Shown here piece by piece: positions 5,981-12,178 of a DNA stretch of 12,178 nucleotides. The position numbers and the translations under genes were made by a program. The notes below the pieces were generated by a model. The model was not told where the DNA came from and ran no database searches. It saw only the letters and a list, made by a program, of their open reading frames with translations. Each line of letters begins with the position of its first letter. The first letter of the stretch is position 1. This stretch comes from Actinomycetota bacterium (GTDB lineage: Bacteria > Actinomycetota > Thermoleophilia > Solirubrobacterales > Solirubrobacteraceae), in NCBI GenBank assembly GCA_005883255.1, contig VAXS01000186.1, positions 1 to 12,178 on the forward strand, in the 5' to 3' direction.

Positions 5981-6999
5981 TGCCGCGCGTCGGCGAGGCC
6001 ACGCTCTTCCTGCGCCGCCTCTGGAGGCTGGCCGCGGTGGTGGCCGTCCTCCTGTTGATCGGGACCGTCGGGTTCGCTCTGATCGAGTCCGACTCGCCGT
6101 GGAACGCCTTCGTCCGCACGCTGGACACCGTCGCCACCGTGGGGGCGATCCCGGCTCCCAAGGACGCCGGCGGCGAGGCCCTGCGGGTCGTCCTCATCAT
6201 CCTGGGCGTCGGTACGCTCTTCTACGCGCTGGTCACGGTGACCGAGTTCTTCGTCCATGGCCACCTGGGCGAGCTGCTCGCCAGCCGGCGCGCCCAGCGG
6301 ATGATCGCGTCCCTCACCGACCATTACCTGATCTGCGGCTTCGGCCGGGTGGGCCGGCAGGCGGCGCGCGACCTGAGCGTCGCCGGCGCCACCTACGTGG
6401 TGGTGGACCCCACGCCCGAGAACCGGGAGGTGGCCGCCGCGATGGGGGTCGGCGACCTGTTCCTGGAGGGCAAGCCGTCCGACGACGAGATGCTCAAGGC
6501 GGCGGGGATCACGCGAGCCAAGGCGGTGCTGGCCTGCGTGGACTCGGACGCCGAGAACATCTTCATCACGCTCAGCGCGCGGGGCCTGTGCCCGGACATC
6601 CGGATCGTCGCGCGCGCCTCCGCCGACGACTCCGAGCAGAAGCTCAAGCGCGCGGGGGCCGACCGCGTGATCTCGCCCTACAAGGCCAGTGGAGCCGAGA
6701 TGGCCCGCCTGGCGCTCCACCCCCACGTGTCGGGCGTGGTCGAGGTGGCCAACGAGTACCGGATGGAGGAGATCGAGGTCCGGCCGGGCTCGGAGGGGCT
6801 GGGCAAGGCCATCGGCGACGTGCGTGGGGGCGCGTTCATCGTGGCGCTGCGGCGCGCGGACGCCACGTTCCAGGTGCAGCCGGCCGGCGACACCGTCCTG
6901 CAGGAGGCCGACGTCCTGGTCGTCATGGGCACGCTCCGGACGGTGCAGCGCCTGGAGAGCCTGTTCGAGTCGGCGTCGGCTCCCGCGCCCGCGCGGTGA
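5980..6999 (+). CDS. Two-helix ion channel with TrkA (RCK) cytoplasmic domains and an atypical pore filter
   Basis: A 339-residue protein. TM1 is about residues 17-35, the pore loop 40-60, TM2 about 68-92; then a TrkA_N/RCK Rossmann domain starting YLICGFGRVGRQAARDL (about 116-132) with Asp in VVVDPTPEN, and a TrkA_C domain from about 255 (EEIEVRPGSEGLGKAIGD). This is the layout of bacterial ligand-gated K+ channels that assemble as tetramers in the plasma membrane and are gated by nucleotides or Ca2+. The filter, however, reads T53-V-G-A-I-P58 where K+ channels have TVGYGD, so potassium selectivity should not be assumed. The remaining pore and TM2 sequence (ILGVGTLFYALVT) is channel-like. 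Start ATG overlaps the rlmH stop; the stop TGA overlaps the argS GTG. Confidence 0.88.
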   Translation: MPRVGEATLFLRRLWRLAAVVAVLLLIGTVGFALIESDSPWNAFVRTLDTVATVGAIPAPKDAGGEALRVVLIILGVGTLFYALVTVTEFFVHGHLGELLASRRAQRMIASLTDHYLICGFGRVGRQAARDLSVAGATYVVVDPTPENREVAAAMGVGDLFLEGKPSDDEMLKAAGITRAKAVLACVDSDAENIFITLSARGLCPDIRIVARASADDSEQKLKRAGADRVISPYKASGAEMARLALHPHVSGVVEVANEYRMEEIEVRPGSEGLGKAIGDVRGGAFIVALRRADATFQVQPAGDTVLQEADVLVVMGTLRTVQRLESLFESASAPAPAR

Positions 7000-8630
7000 G
7001 CACGCCGCTGGCCCAGCTGCGGGCCACGGTGGAGCGCGCCGCGGCCAGCCTCCGCGCGGGCGACGGGGCCGGGCCGGGGGCGGCGCCCACGCTCGAGCGC
7101 TCGAAGAAGGCCGAGTTCGGCGACTACTCGACGAACGCCGCGCTGCTGCTGGCGCCGGTGCTGGGCGAGCCGCCCCGGGACATCGCCGAGCGCCTGGGCG
7201 CGGCGCTGGCCGAGCAGCTGGGCGCGGGGCTGGAGCGCGCCGAGGTGGCCGGGCCGGGCTTCCTCAACCTGTTCCTGTCCGACGCCTGGTACCGCGAGGC
7301 GCTGGGACACGTGCTGGAGGCGGGCGAGGAGTACGGCGGCAGCTTCGCTCCACGCCCCGAGCGCGTCAACGTCGAGTTCGTGAGCGCCAACCCCACCGGG
7401 CCGCTGACCGCCGCCGGCGGTCGGCACGCCGCCTACGGCGACTCGCTGGCGCGCCTGCTGGAGTTCGCCGGCCACCGGGTCGAGCGCGAGTACTACGTCA
7501 ACGACCACGGCTCGCAGGTGCGCAAGCTGGGCGAGTCGATCCGGGCCCGGGCCCGCGGCGAGGAGCCGCCGGCGGACGGCTACCAGGGCGACTACGTGGC
7601 CGAGCTGGCGGCGCAGATCCCCGGCGCGGCCGATCGCGATCCCGACGAGCTGGCCCGGCTGGGAGTGGAGGTGATGCTCGAGCGCATCCGGGCCACGCTC
7701 GAGCGCTTCCGGGTGCGCTTCGACACCTGGTTCTCCGAGCGCCGGCTGCACGAGGCCGATCCCAGCCCGGTCGAGGAGCACTACGCGGAGCTCGAGTCCG
7801 ACGGGCACGTCTACCGCTCGGAGGGCGCCGTGTGGCTGCGCACCTCCGCCTTCGGCGACGACAAGGACCGCGTGCTGCGCCGCTCCACCGGCGAGCACAC
7901 CTACTTCGCGGCCGACGTCGCCTACCACGAGGACAAGCGCGAGCGCGGCTACGACCGGGTGATCGACGTCCTCGGCGCCGACCACCACGGCTACGTGCGC
8001 CGGATGCAGGCGGCCTGGGAGGCGCTGGGCGGCGGTCCGGGCGCGCTCGAGCTGATCATCATGCAGTTCGTCAACGTGATCGAGCGGGGCGAGCGGGCGT
8101 CGATGTCCAAGCGCCGCGGCGACTTCGTGACGCTGGACGAGCTGCTCGACCAGATCGGCGTCGACGCCGCCCGCTTCTTCCTGCTGCAGCGCTCGCACGA
8201 CACCACGGTCGACCTCGACCTGGACCTGGCGCGCGAGCAGTCGGCGGAGAACCCCGTCTATTACGTGCAGTACGCGCACGCACGCATCGCGTCGATCCGG
8301 GCGAAGGCGGGCGAGGAGCGGGTGGCGGGCGCGCTGGCGGCGCCCCGCGACGGCGGCCGCCTGGAGCCCGCCGAGCGGGCGCTGATCCTCGAGCTGCTGG
8401 CGTTCCCCGGCGAGGTGGAGGAGGCGGTGGAGCGCCGGGGGCCGCACCGTGTCGCGGCCTACGCGCTGGGGCTGGCCCAGCAGTTCACCGCCTTCTACCG
8501 GGACTGCCGGGTGGTTGGAGCCGAGCCCGAGGCGGTCGAGTCCTTCCGACTGGCCCTCTCCGTAGCGTCCCAGCGCACGATCGCCCGCGGCCTCGACCTC
8601 CTGGGGGTGGAGGCGCCCGAGTCGATGTGA
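6996..8630 (+). CDS. argS: Arginyl-tRNA synthetase with an unusual HIGH motif
   Basis: A 544-residue class I synthetase that charges tRNA-Arg with arginine using ATP. The N-terminal Add-1 domain covers about 1-110 (SKKAEFGDYSTNAAL). The catalytic core begins at VNVEFVSANPTGPL; then comes the TYFAADVAYHEDK and LGADHHGYVRRM part, and a KMSKS-like SMSKRRGDFVTLDEL at 369-383. The C-terminal DALR anticodon-binding domain starts near YYVQYAHARI and ends LLGVEAPESM, typical of the family. Where other ArgRS have HVGH after GPL, this one has T138-A-A-G141, followed by GRHAAYGD. All other family landmarks are intact, so I take it as the functional enzyme. Start GTG at 6996 overlaps the channel TGA (GTGA), and the stop overlaps the next GTG. 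Confidence 0.95.
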   Translation: MSTPLAQLRATVERAAASLRAGDGAGPGAAPTLERSKKAEFGDYSTNAALLLAPVLGEPPRDIAERLGAALAEQLGAGLERAEVAGPGFLNLFLSDAWYREALGHVLEAGEEYGGSFAPRPERVNVEFVSANPTGPLTAAGGRHAAYGDSLARLLEFAGHRVEREYYVNDHGSQVRKLGESIRARARGEEPPADGYQGDYVAELAAQIPGAADRDPDELARLGVEVMLERIRATLERFRVRFDTWFSERRLHEADPSPVEEHYAELESDGHVYRSEGAVWLRTSAFGDDKDRVLRRSTGEHTYFAADVAYHEDKRERGYDRVIDVLGADHHGYVRRMQAAWEALGGGPGALELIIMQFVNVIERGERASMSKRRGDFVTLDELLDQIGVDAARFFLLQRSHDTTVDLDLDLAREQSAENPVYYVQYAHARIASIRAKAGEERVAGALAAPRDGGRLEPAERALILELLAFPGEVEEAVERRGPHRVAAYALGLAQQFTAFYRDCRVVGAEPEAVESFRLALSVASQRTIARGLDLLGVEAPESM

Positions 8631-10090
8631 GCCGAGTGGAAGCCGCCGCCGCCACCGCCCCCGCCGAGCGCCTGGATCGCGCGACCGTCCTGGCCCTGGT
8701 GGCGATGGGCGTGGCGGTGCTGGTGGTGGCACAGGACTTCACCGCGCTCAGCGTGGCCCTGCCCTCGATCGAGAAGGACCTGCACGCCGACCTGGGGACG
8801 GTCCAGTGGACGATCAACGCCTACGCGCTGGTGTTTGGCGTGATGATCGTCACCGGCGGAAGGCTGGCGGACATGTTCGGGCGCCGGCGGGCGTTCGTGC
8901 TGGGGGCGGCCATCTTCGCCGGCTTCTCGGTGGTCGGGGGTGCGGCGCAGGACACCACCTGGCTGATCGCCTGCCGGGCGCTCATGGGGATCGGCGGGGC
9001 GCTGATGTGGCCGGCGATCCTGGGGATGACCTACGCCGCGCTCCCGTCCTCGAAGGCGGGGCTGGCGGGCGGCCTGATCCTGGGCGCGGCGGGCTTCGGC
9101 AACGCGGTCGGGCCGCTGTCCGGCGGGCTGCTCACCGACGAGCTGACCTGGCGCTGGATCTTCTTCGTCAACCTGCCGATCGCCGCCTTCGGGGTGGCCG
9201 CGACACTGCGGGCGATCAAGCCCGACGCCCCGGCCGGCGAGCGTGAGCCGATCGACTACCGGGGGGTCGCCGCCCTGTCCACCGGACTGGTGGCGCTGCT
9301 GATCGCCCTCGACCAGTCCACCGACTGGGGCTGGGGCGACCCGCGAGTCCTCGGGCTGGCCGTCGCCTGCGGCGTCCTGCTGGTGGCGTTCGCGGTCATC
9401 GAGCGGCGGATGGGGGAGAGCGCCCTGGTCCCGCGGGACGTGATCGGCAACCGCAAGTTCGCCGCGGCCTGCGTGACGGTCCTGCTGATGTCCGCGGTCT
9501 TCTTCGCCACCTTGCTGTACCTGCCGCAGTTCATGACCAAGGACCTCCACTACTCGGCGCTGCGGGCGGGCGCGGGCCTCCTGCCGATGATGGGGACGTT
9601 CGCGGCGGTCTCGTTCGCCGCCGGGCCCCTGTACGAGCGCGTGGGGCCGAAGCCGGTGGTCTCGGCCGGCGCGCTGTGCTGCGCGGTGGGAGTGCTGCTG
9701 CTGTCGTTCCTGGACAGCGGCGACCACTACAGCGCGCTCCTGCCCGGCATGTTCATCCTGGGCGCGGGGGTCGGGCTCTTCTACTCGTCGGTGACCACCG
9801 CCGGGGTGACGGCGCTCGACCCGGCGCGGGCCAGCCTGGCCGCGGGCGTCGTGTACATGTTCCAGATCGCCGGCGGCTCGGTGGGGCTGGGGGTGAACAC
9901 CGCGATCGTCACGTCGGGCGTCGGGGGATCAGTGTCGAAGTTCGTGGACGGGATCGGCGACGCCTTCCGGGTCGACGCCGTGCTGGCCTTCGCCGGCACG
10001 GCGGTGGCGGTGCTGTTCGTGGGCGGGCGGGTGAGCGCCGATGCGCTGCGCCACCACCGCCCGCACCTGCACCGGGCCCACCCGGGTTAG
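8627..10090 (+). CDS. MFS transporter, DHA2-type (14-helix) drug/efflux family
   Basis: A 487-residue multi-helix membrane protein, probably a proton-coupled exporter. Family signatures: first helix VLVVAQDFTALSVALPSIEKDL (the DHA2 motif), motif A GGRLADMFGRRRAF between helices 2 and 3, motif C-like GNAVGPLSGG in helix 5, and WRWIFFVNLPI, common to DHA2 proteins. The length suits 14 helices rather than 12. The first helix has QDF where related pumps carry LD, so the usual acidic residue is kept, shifted. The start is GTG at 8627, overlapping the argS TGA (GTGA); GTG at 8636 is possible. It ends in tandem TAG TAG codons. Substrate unknown. Last gene of the rlmH run. Confidence 0.92.
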   Translation: MSRVEAAAATAPAERLDRATVLALVAMGVAVLVVAQDFTALSVALPSIEKDLHADLGTVQWTINAYALVFGVMIVTGGRLADMFGRRRAFVLGAAIFAGFSVVGGAAQDTTWLIACRALMGIGGALMWPAILGMTYAALPSSKAGLAGGLILGAAGFGNAVGPLSGGLLTDELTWRWIFFVNLPIAAFGVAATLRAIKPDAPAGEREPIDYRGVAALSTGLVALLIALDQSTDWGWGDPRVLGLAVACGVLLVAFAVIERRMGESALVPRDVIGNRKFAAACVTVLLMSAVFFATLLYLPQFMTKDLHYSALRAGAGLLPMMGTFAAVSFAAGPLYERVGPKPVVSAGALCCAVGVLLLSFLDSGDHYSALLPGMFILGAGVGLFYSSVTTAGVTALDPARASLAAGVVYMFQIAGGSVGLGVNTAIVTSGVGGSVSKFVDGIGDAFRVDAVLAFAGTAVAVLFVGGRVSADALRHHRPHLHRAHPG

Positions 10091-10112
10091 TAGTACCGGC
10101 TGCCGTTACCGG
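10091..10112. other. Short gap between converging genes
   Basis: Twenty-two bases separate the MFS stop from the CcmH stop. They start a direct repeat of eight bases (TACCGGCT at 10094-10101 and 10107-10114). I see no convincing hairpin with a T-run on either strand. Confidence 0.5.
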
Positions 10113-10427
10113 CTACGGGTCGAAGCGCGCCAGGTCCTCGTCGACCCCGTTGCCCTTCGGCAGGGCCAGGACCGACGGCCCGTACTGGGCGACCAGCCGG
10201 TCCTTGATCTGCTGCTTGGTGTCGCCCTGAGCGATCAGCCGGCGGATGTAGGCTCGCTCCCGGTCGGCCTGCGGCGAGTCGGAGAGGTCGAGCGGCGTGC
10301 CGCACACCACGCACATGACCTCGTCCTCGACGTCGAGGAACGACGCCCGAGCGGCGTGGGCGGAGGGCGCCGCCGCCGCTGAGACCAGCGCGGCGACCGC
10401 GGCGAGCACGGCCAGACGGCGAGCCAT
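10113..10427 (-). CDS. CcmH/CycL/NrfF-like cytochrome c maturation protein, short form
   Basis: A 104-residue exported protein. An Arg-Arg N-terminus and alanine-rich hydrophobic segment form a signal peptide with a likely cut after A25 (AHA). The mature part has the redox pair C39-V-V-C42 in VMCVVCGTPL, then SPQADRERAYIRRLIAQGDTKQQIKDRLVAQYGPSVLALP, the three-helix CcmH core. Such proteins reduce apocytochrome c cysteines before haem attachment, outside the membrane. Usual CcmH has a C-terminal membrane helix; this one stops at DEDLARFDP just after the core, so it would be free after cleavage, or anchored if the signal is not cut. No other maturation gene is in the window. Start ATG at 10427; a TACCCT box seven bases upstream suggests a leaderless mRNA. 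Confidence 0.88.
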   Translation of the reverse strand: MARRLAVLAAVAALVSAAAAPSAHAARASFLDVEDEVMCVVCGTPLDLSDSPQADRERAYIRRLIAQGDTKQQIKDRLVAQYGPSVLALPKGNGVDEDLARFDP

Positions 10428-10434
10428 GGCCCCT

Positions 10435-10440
10435 AGGGTA
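10435..10440 (-). promoter_or_regulatory. Putative -10 element (TACCCT) of the CcmH-like gene
   Basis: On the minus strand TACCCT fits TANNNT and is followed by exactly seven bases and the ATG at 10427. The intervening AGGGGCC could serve as a weak, too-close ribosome site. No clear -35 is seen. Confidence 0.45.
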
Positions 10441-10448
10441 CGGGCCTC

Positions 10449-10454
10449 TAGAAT
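10449..10454 (+). promoter_or_regulatory. -10 element (TAGAAT) of the tRNA-Gly gene
   Basis: TAGAAT matches the TATAAT consensus at five of six positions and lies ten bases before the first base of the mature tRNA, leaving a short 5' leader of a few bases for RNase P. No TTGACA-like -35 is obvious. It is back-to-back with the CcmH promoter, eight bases apart. Confidence 0.65.
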
Positions 10455-10464
10455 CGACCGCTCC

Positions 10465-10537
10465 GCGGACGTAGCTCAGCTGGTAGAGCGTCGGCTTCCC
10501 AAGCCGAAGGTCGCGGGTTCGAGACCCGTCGTCCGCT
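10465..10537 (+). tRNA. tRNA-Gly (anticodon CCC)
   Basis: Full cloverleaf of 73 bases. Acceptor stem GCGGACG/CGTCCGC pairs perfectly. D stem GCTC/GAGC (10474-10477, 10486-10489). Anticodon stem TCGGC/GCCGA with loop TTCCCAA, anticodon CCC at 10498-10500, reading GGG. T stem GCGGG/CCCGT (one G-T pair) with loop TTCGAGA. Discriminator T at 10537, the base usual in bacterial tRNA-Gly. The next bases are TCCA, not CCA, so the CCA end is apparently not encoded and must be added by the nucleotidyltransferase. Confidence 0.96.
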
Positions 10538-10540
10538 TCC

Positions 10541-10557
10541 AGCCGCATCGACCGGCT
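10541..10557 (+). terminator. Weak hairpin after the tRNA
   Basis: AGCCG and CGGCT form a 5-base stem with a 7-base loop four bases after the discriminator base, followed by AAACGG and not by a T-run. A weak terminator or processing signal at best. The rest of the 71-base gap to 10608 shows only a -10-like TAGGAC at 10594-10599, nine bases before the next GTG. Confidence 0.25.
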
Positions 10558-10608
10558 AAACGGCTCCTGAACGGCGCGACGGCCGCAATCGGGTAGGACT
10601 CGACCGTC

Positions 10609-11823
10609 GTGCGTACGTCCGGTCCGATTCGTCTTCCCGCGGGGGCGCTGGCCCTCGGGCTCGCCGGGGCCCTCGTTGCCCTGGGCGTCGTCATGCGCGC
10701 GCCGGTCCTCTTCGACTATGGCGGGCCCTGGGCGCCGCACCAGCTCAACCTCGTCCTCATGGCGCACACCGGCGCCTATTCGGACATCTCGCACCTGTAC
10801 TTCCGGGATCGGCTGTGGCAGCACCCGGCGCCATATCTGGACTTCCGCTTCGAGTACCCGGTGCTGACCGGGGTCTTCGTCTGGGTGGCCAGCTTCGTCC
10901 ACACCAGCGTGGCGACGTACTTCCTGTTCTCGGCGCTGCTGCTACTGGGCCTCACCCTGCTCACCGTCTGGGCGCTCGGACGGATCGAGGGGGCAAACCC
11001 ATGGCTGTTCGCCGCGGCGCCGGCGCTCGCTCTGTACACGACGCTGAACTGGGACCTGCTCGGCATCTGCCTGCTGGTCTTCGCCCTGATCCTGTTCCAG
11101 CGCGAGCGGGACGTCCCGGCGGCGGCCGTCCTGGCGCTGGCGGTGTGGGCGAAGGTCTTTCCGATCGTGGTCCTGCCCGTGGTGCTGGCGCTGCGCCTCG
11201 CGGACCGGCGCTGGCGCTCGGCGCTGGGGATCGCCGGCGCCTTCCTGGCCGTCACGGTGGCCGTAAACCTGCCGTTCGCGTTGCAGGGCGGCGCGCGGGG
11301 CCCGCTGCGCCCGGCGTGGTCCTACTTCTTCACCTTCACGCAGCAGCGCCCGGCGCGGGCGACGATCTGGCAACCGGTCCTCGGACACCGCGCCGACCTC
11401 CTGAGCGTGCCGCTGTTCGCCGCCGGCCTGGCGGCCATCGTGGTCCTGGCCGTCCGCGCCCGCGATCGCCCGCGCGGCTCCCTGCTCCCCGCTTCGTCGG
11501 CGGCGCTGCTCTGGCTCTTCGCCACCGCCAAGGTGTACAGCCCCCAGTACGCGCTGTGGATCTTCGCCGCGCTGGCGATCGAGGACGCGCCGGTCGCGCT
11601 GGCGATCGGGTTCGCCCTGCTCGACGTCCTCATCTTCGCCACCACGTTCGGCCCGCTGTATCCGGTGGGTCCCCTGGCATCGGAGTTCCCGCGCGCAGTC
11701 CAGTGGGGCGCCTACGGGCTGCGCCAGCTCATCACGGCGGCGTTTGTCCTGTGGCTCGTCCGCGAGAAGCTAGGCGCACCGGCTCGGGCGGTCGAGCCGA
11801 GCTACTCGACCGCTGCCAGATGA
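10609..11823 (+). CDS. GT87-like (DUF2029) integral membrane glycosyltransferase
   Basis: A 404-residue protein with about ten hydrophobic helices. The pattern resembles the GT87/DUF2029 family of GT-C glycosyltransferases, which move mannose or another sugar from a polyprenyl-phosphate donor outside the membrane. Points of resemblance: the first outer loop with acidic residues (LFDYGG, AYSDISHLYF), DFRFEYPVLTGVF, NPWLFAAAPALALYTTLNWDLLG, WAKVFPIVVLP, and KVYSPQYALWIFA. The start GTG at 10609 fits the N-terminal Arg-rich stretch before the first helix. It may be transcribed from a -10-like TAGGAC nine bases upstream or by read-through from the tRNA. Its last 92 bases overlap the converging gene. 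Donor and acceptor are unknown; a transport role is less likely. Confidence 0.82.
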   Translation: MRTSGPIRLPAGALALGLAGALVALGVVMRAPVLFDYGGPWAPHQLNLVLMAHTGAYSDISHLYFRDRLWQHPAPYLDFRFEYPVLTGVFVWVASFVHTSVATYFLFSALLLLGLTLLTVWALGRIEGANPWLFAAAPALALYTTLNWDLLGICLLVFALILFQRERDVPAAAVLALAVWAKVFPIVVLPVVLALRLADRRWRSALGIAGAFLAVTVAVNLPFALQGGARGPLRPAWSYFFTFTQQRPARATIWQPVLGHRADLLSVPLFAAGLAAIVVLAVRARDRPRGSLLPASSAALLWLFATAKVYSPQYALWIFAALAIEDAPVALAIGFALLDVLIFATTFGPLYPVGPLASEFPRAVQWGAYGLRQLITAAFVLWLVREKLGAPARAVEPSYSTAAR

Positions 11824-12178
11824 CGACGGGGCGCGCGGAGGTCGCCGCCGGGGATCGCACCACGGCGGGCGAGATCCACAGCTCGCGCGCCGAGCGGTAA
11901 CGCCAGAGCACGAAGCGGCCGTCCCGGTCCCTGGCCACCAGGCGGAACCCGCCGCTCGAGAACCCGGGCAGGGGCCCCGGGTGGGTGTGGCCCTGCGTGG
12001 GGAGGGCCAGCACGTCGACCTCGTCGGCCGGGCGGCTCTGGCGCAGCAGCTTCTGGCTCCCGGGGAGGTAGAACTCCAGCGGCTTGCGGGCGGCTTGGCC
12101 TGGCGTCGCCACGACCAGCCGATTCACCCGCGCCGCCCCGAGCTCGCCGGCCGCGGCCCGCCAGTCCTCGCTGTGGTA
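11732..12178 (-). CDS. C-terminal part of a GT39-like membrane glycosyltransferase
   Basis: Partial gene entering from the right edge; the open frame continues to base 12178 without a stop. The visible 148 residues begin YHSEDWRAAAGELGAARVNRLVVATPGQ and continue RKPLEFYLPGSQKLL. DWRAAA followed by a 'rvvvatp....leyYL' strand-helix pattern is what I expect in the soluble C-terminal part of GT39/PMT-type membrane glycosyltransferases, with a final FRLVARDRDGRFVLWRYR strand pair. The last 30 residues are Arg/Ser/Pro-rich and lie over the end of the GT87 gene on the other strand. Membrane helices, catalytic loop and start are outside the window. The family call rests on this tail only and is tentative. 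Confidence 0.6.
   Translation of the reverse strand, partial: YHSEDWRAAAGELGAARVNRLVVATPGQAARKPLEFYLPGSQKLLRQSRPADEVDVLALPTQGHTHPGPLPGFSSGGFRLVARDRDGRFVLWRYRSARELWISPAVVRSPAATSARPVVIWQRSSSSARPPEPVRLASRGRATGQTPP

Noticed and set aside
6689..8626. In-frame extension upstream of the MFS gene, giving a 1133-residue fusion
   Set aside because: The upstream part is an Arg/Gly/Ala-rich shadow of the channel and argS genes; the MFS family N-terminus fits GTG 8627.
6678..8732. 684-residue open frame on the minus strand opposite argS
   Set aside because: Long antisense openings are expected when GC content is this high. The translation has no recognisable domain and is antisense to a complete argS.
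10094..10114. Eight-base direct repeat TACCGGCT near the MFS and CcmH stops as a possible attachment site or CRISPR-like repeat
   Set aside because: Only two short copies five bases apart, no integrase or cas gene nearby, and one copy reaches into a coding region; chance is the simplest explanation.
10465..10608. tRNA-Gly as an integration site for a mobile element
   Set aside because: No integrase, no repeated tRNA 3' end downstream in the window, and the following gene is an ordinary chromosomal-type glycosyltransferase with similar composition.

Overview
This is a gene-dense, very GC-rich stretch of bacterial chromosome. Most starts are GTG or ATG within a few bases of, or overlapping, the previous gene, and no gene-free stretch exceeds about 75 bases. 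The content (queuosine tgt, rlmH, argS, a PknB-type kinase, a CcmH-type protein, GT-C glycosyltransferases) and the composition suggest a high-GC actinobacterium, perhaps a deep-branching class such as Thermoleophilia. That placement is an inference from composition and protein style, not a search result. I see no insertion sequence, phage gene, CRISPR array or toxin-antitoxin pair; this looks like ordinary core chromosome with some unusual details.

Layout. (1) 1-569, plus strand: the 3' part of tgt, tRNA-guanine transglycosylase. (2) 3937-566, minus strand: a tight four-gene run of metallophosphoesterase, Thr-rich lipoprotein, membrane-anchored Ser/Thr protein kinase and SDR oxidoreductase. 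Spacings are 1 base, a 1-base overlap (TGATG) and 9 bases. (3) 3954-5207, plus strand: a membrane M48 (Ste24/CAAX-type) metalloprotease, divergent from the phosphoesterase. (4) 5554-5231, minus strand: a small DUF3467 protein. (5) 5573-10090, plus strand: rlmH, a TrkA-type ion channel, argS and a DHA2-type MFS transporter, every junction a stop/start overlap. (6) 10427-10113, minus strand: a short CcmH-like protein. (7) 10465-10537, plus strand: tRNA-Gly(CCC). (8) 10609-11823, plus strand: a GT87-like membrane glycosyltransferase. (9) 11732 to the right edge, minus strand: the C-terminal end of what looks like a GT39-like membrane glycosyltransferase.

How they work together. The minus-strand run looks like a small surface-signalling cassette: an exported lipoprotein, a kinase with a single membrane anchor and almost no sensor domain, and two enzymes. 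The plus-strand run couples ribosome modification and arginine charging to an ion channel and an efflux-type transporter by shared stop/start codons. The window-end genes are envelope glycan enzymes.

The points most worth a second look are: an ion channel whose K+ filter reads TVGAIP instead of TVGYGD; an arginyl-tRNA synthetase whose HIGH signature is replaced by TAAG; a recurring TANNNT-N7-(A/G)TG arrangement at first genes of transcription units, which suggests leaderless transcripts; and an 18-base divergent promoter with overlapping -10 elements on both strands.
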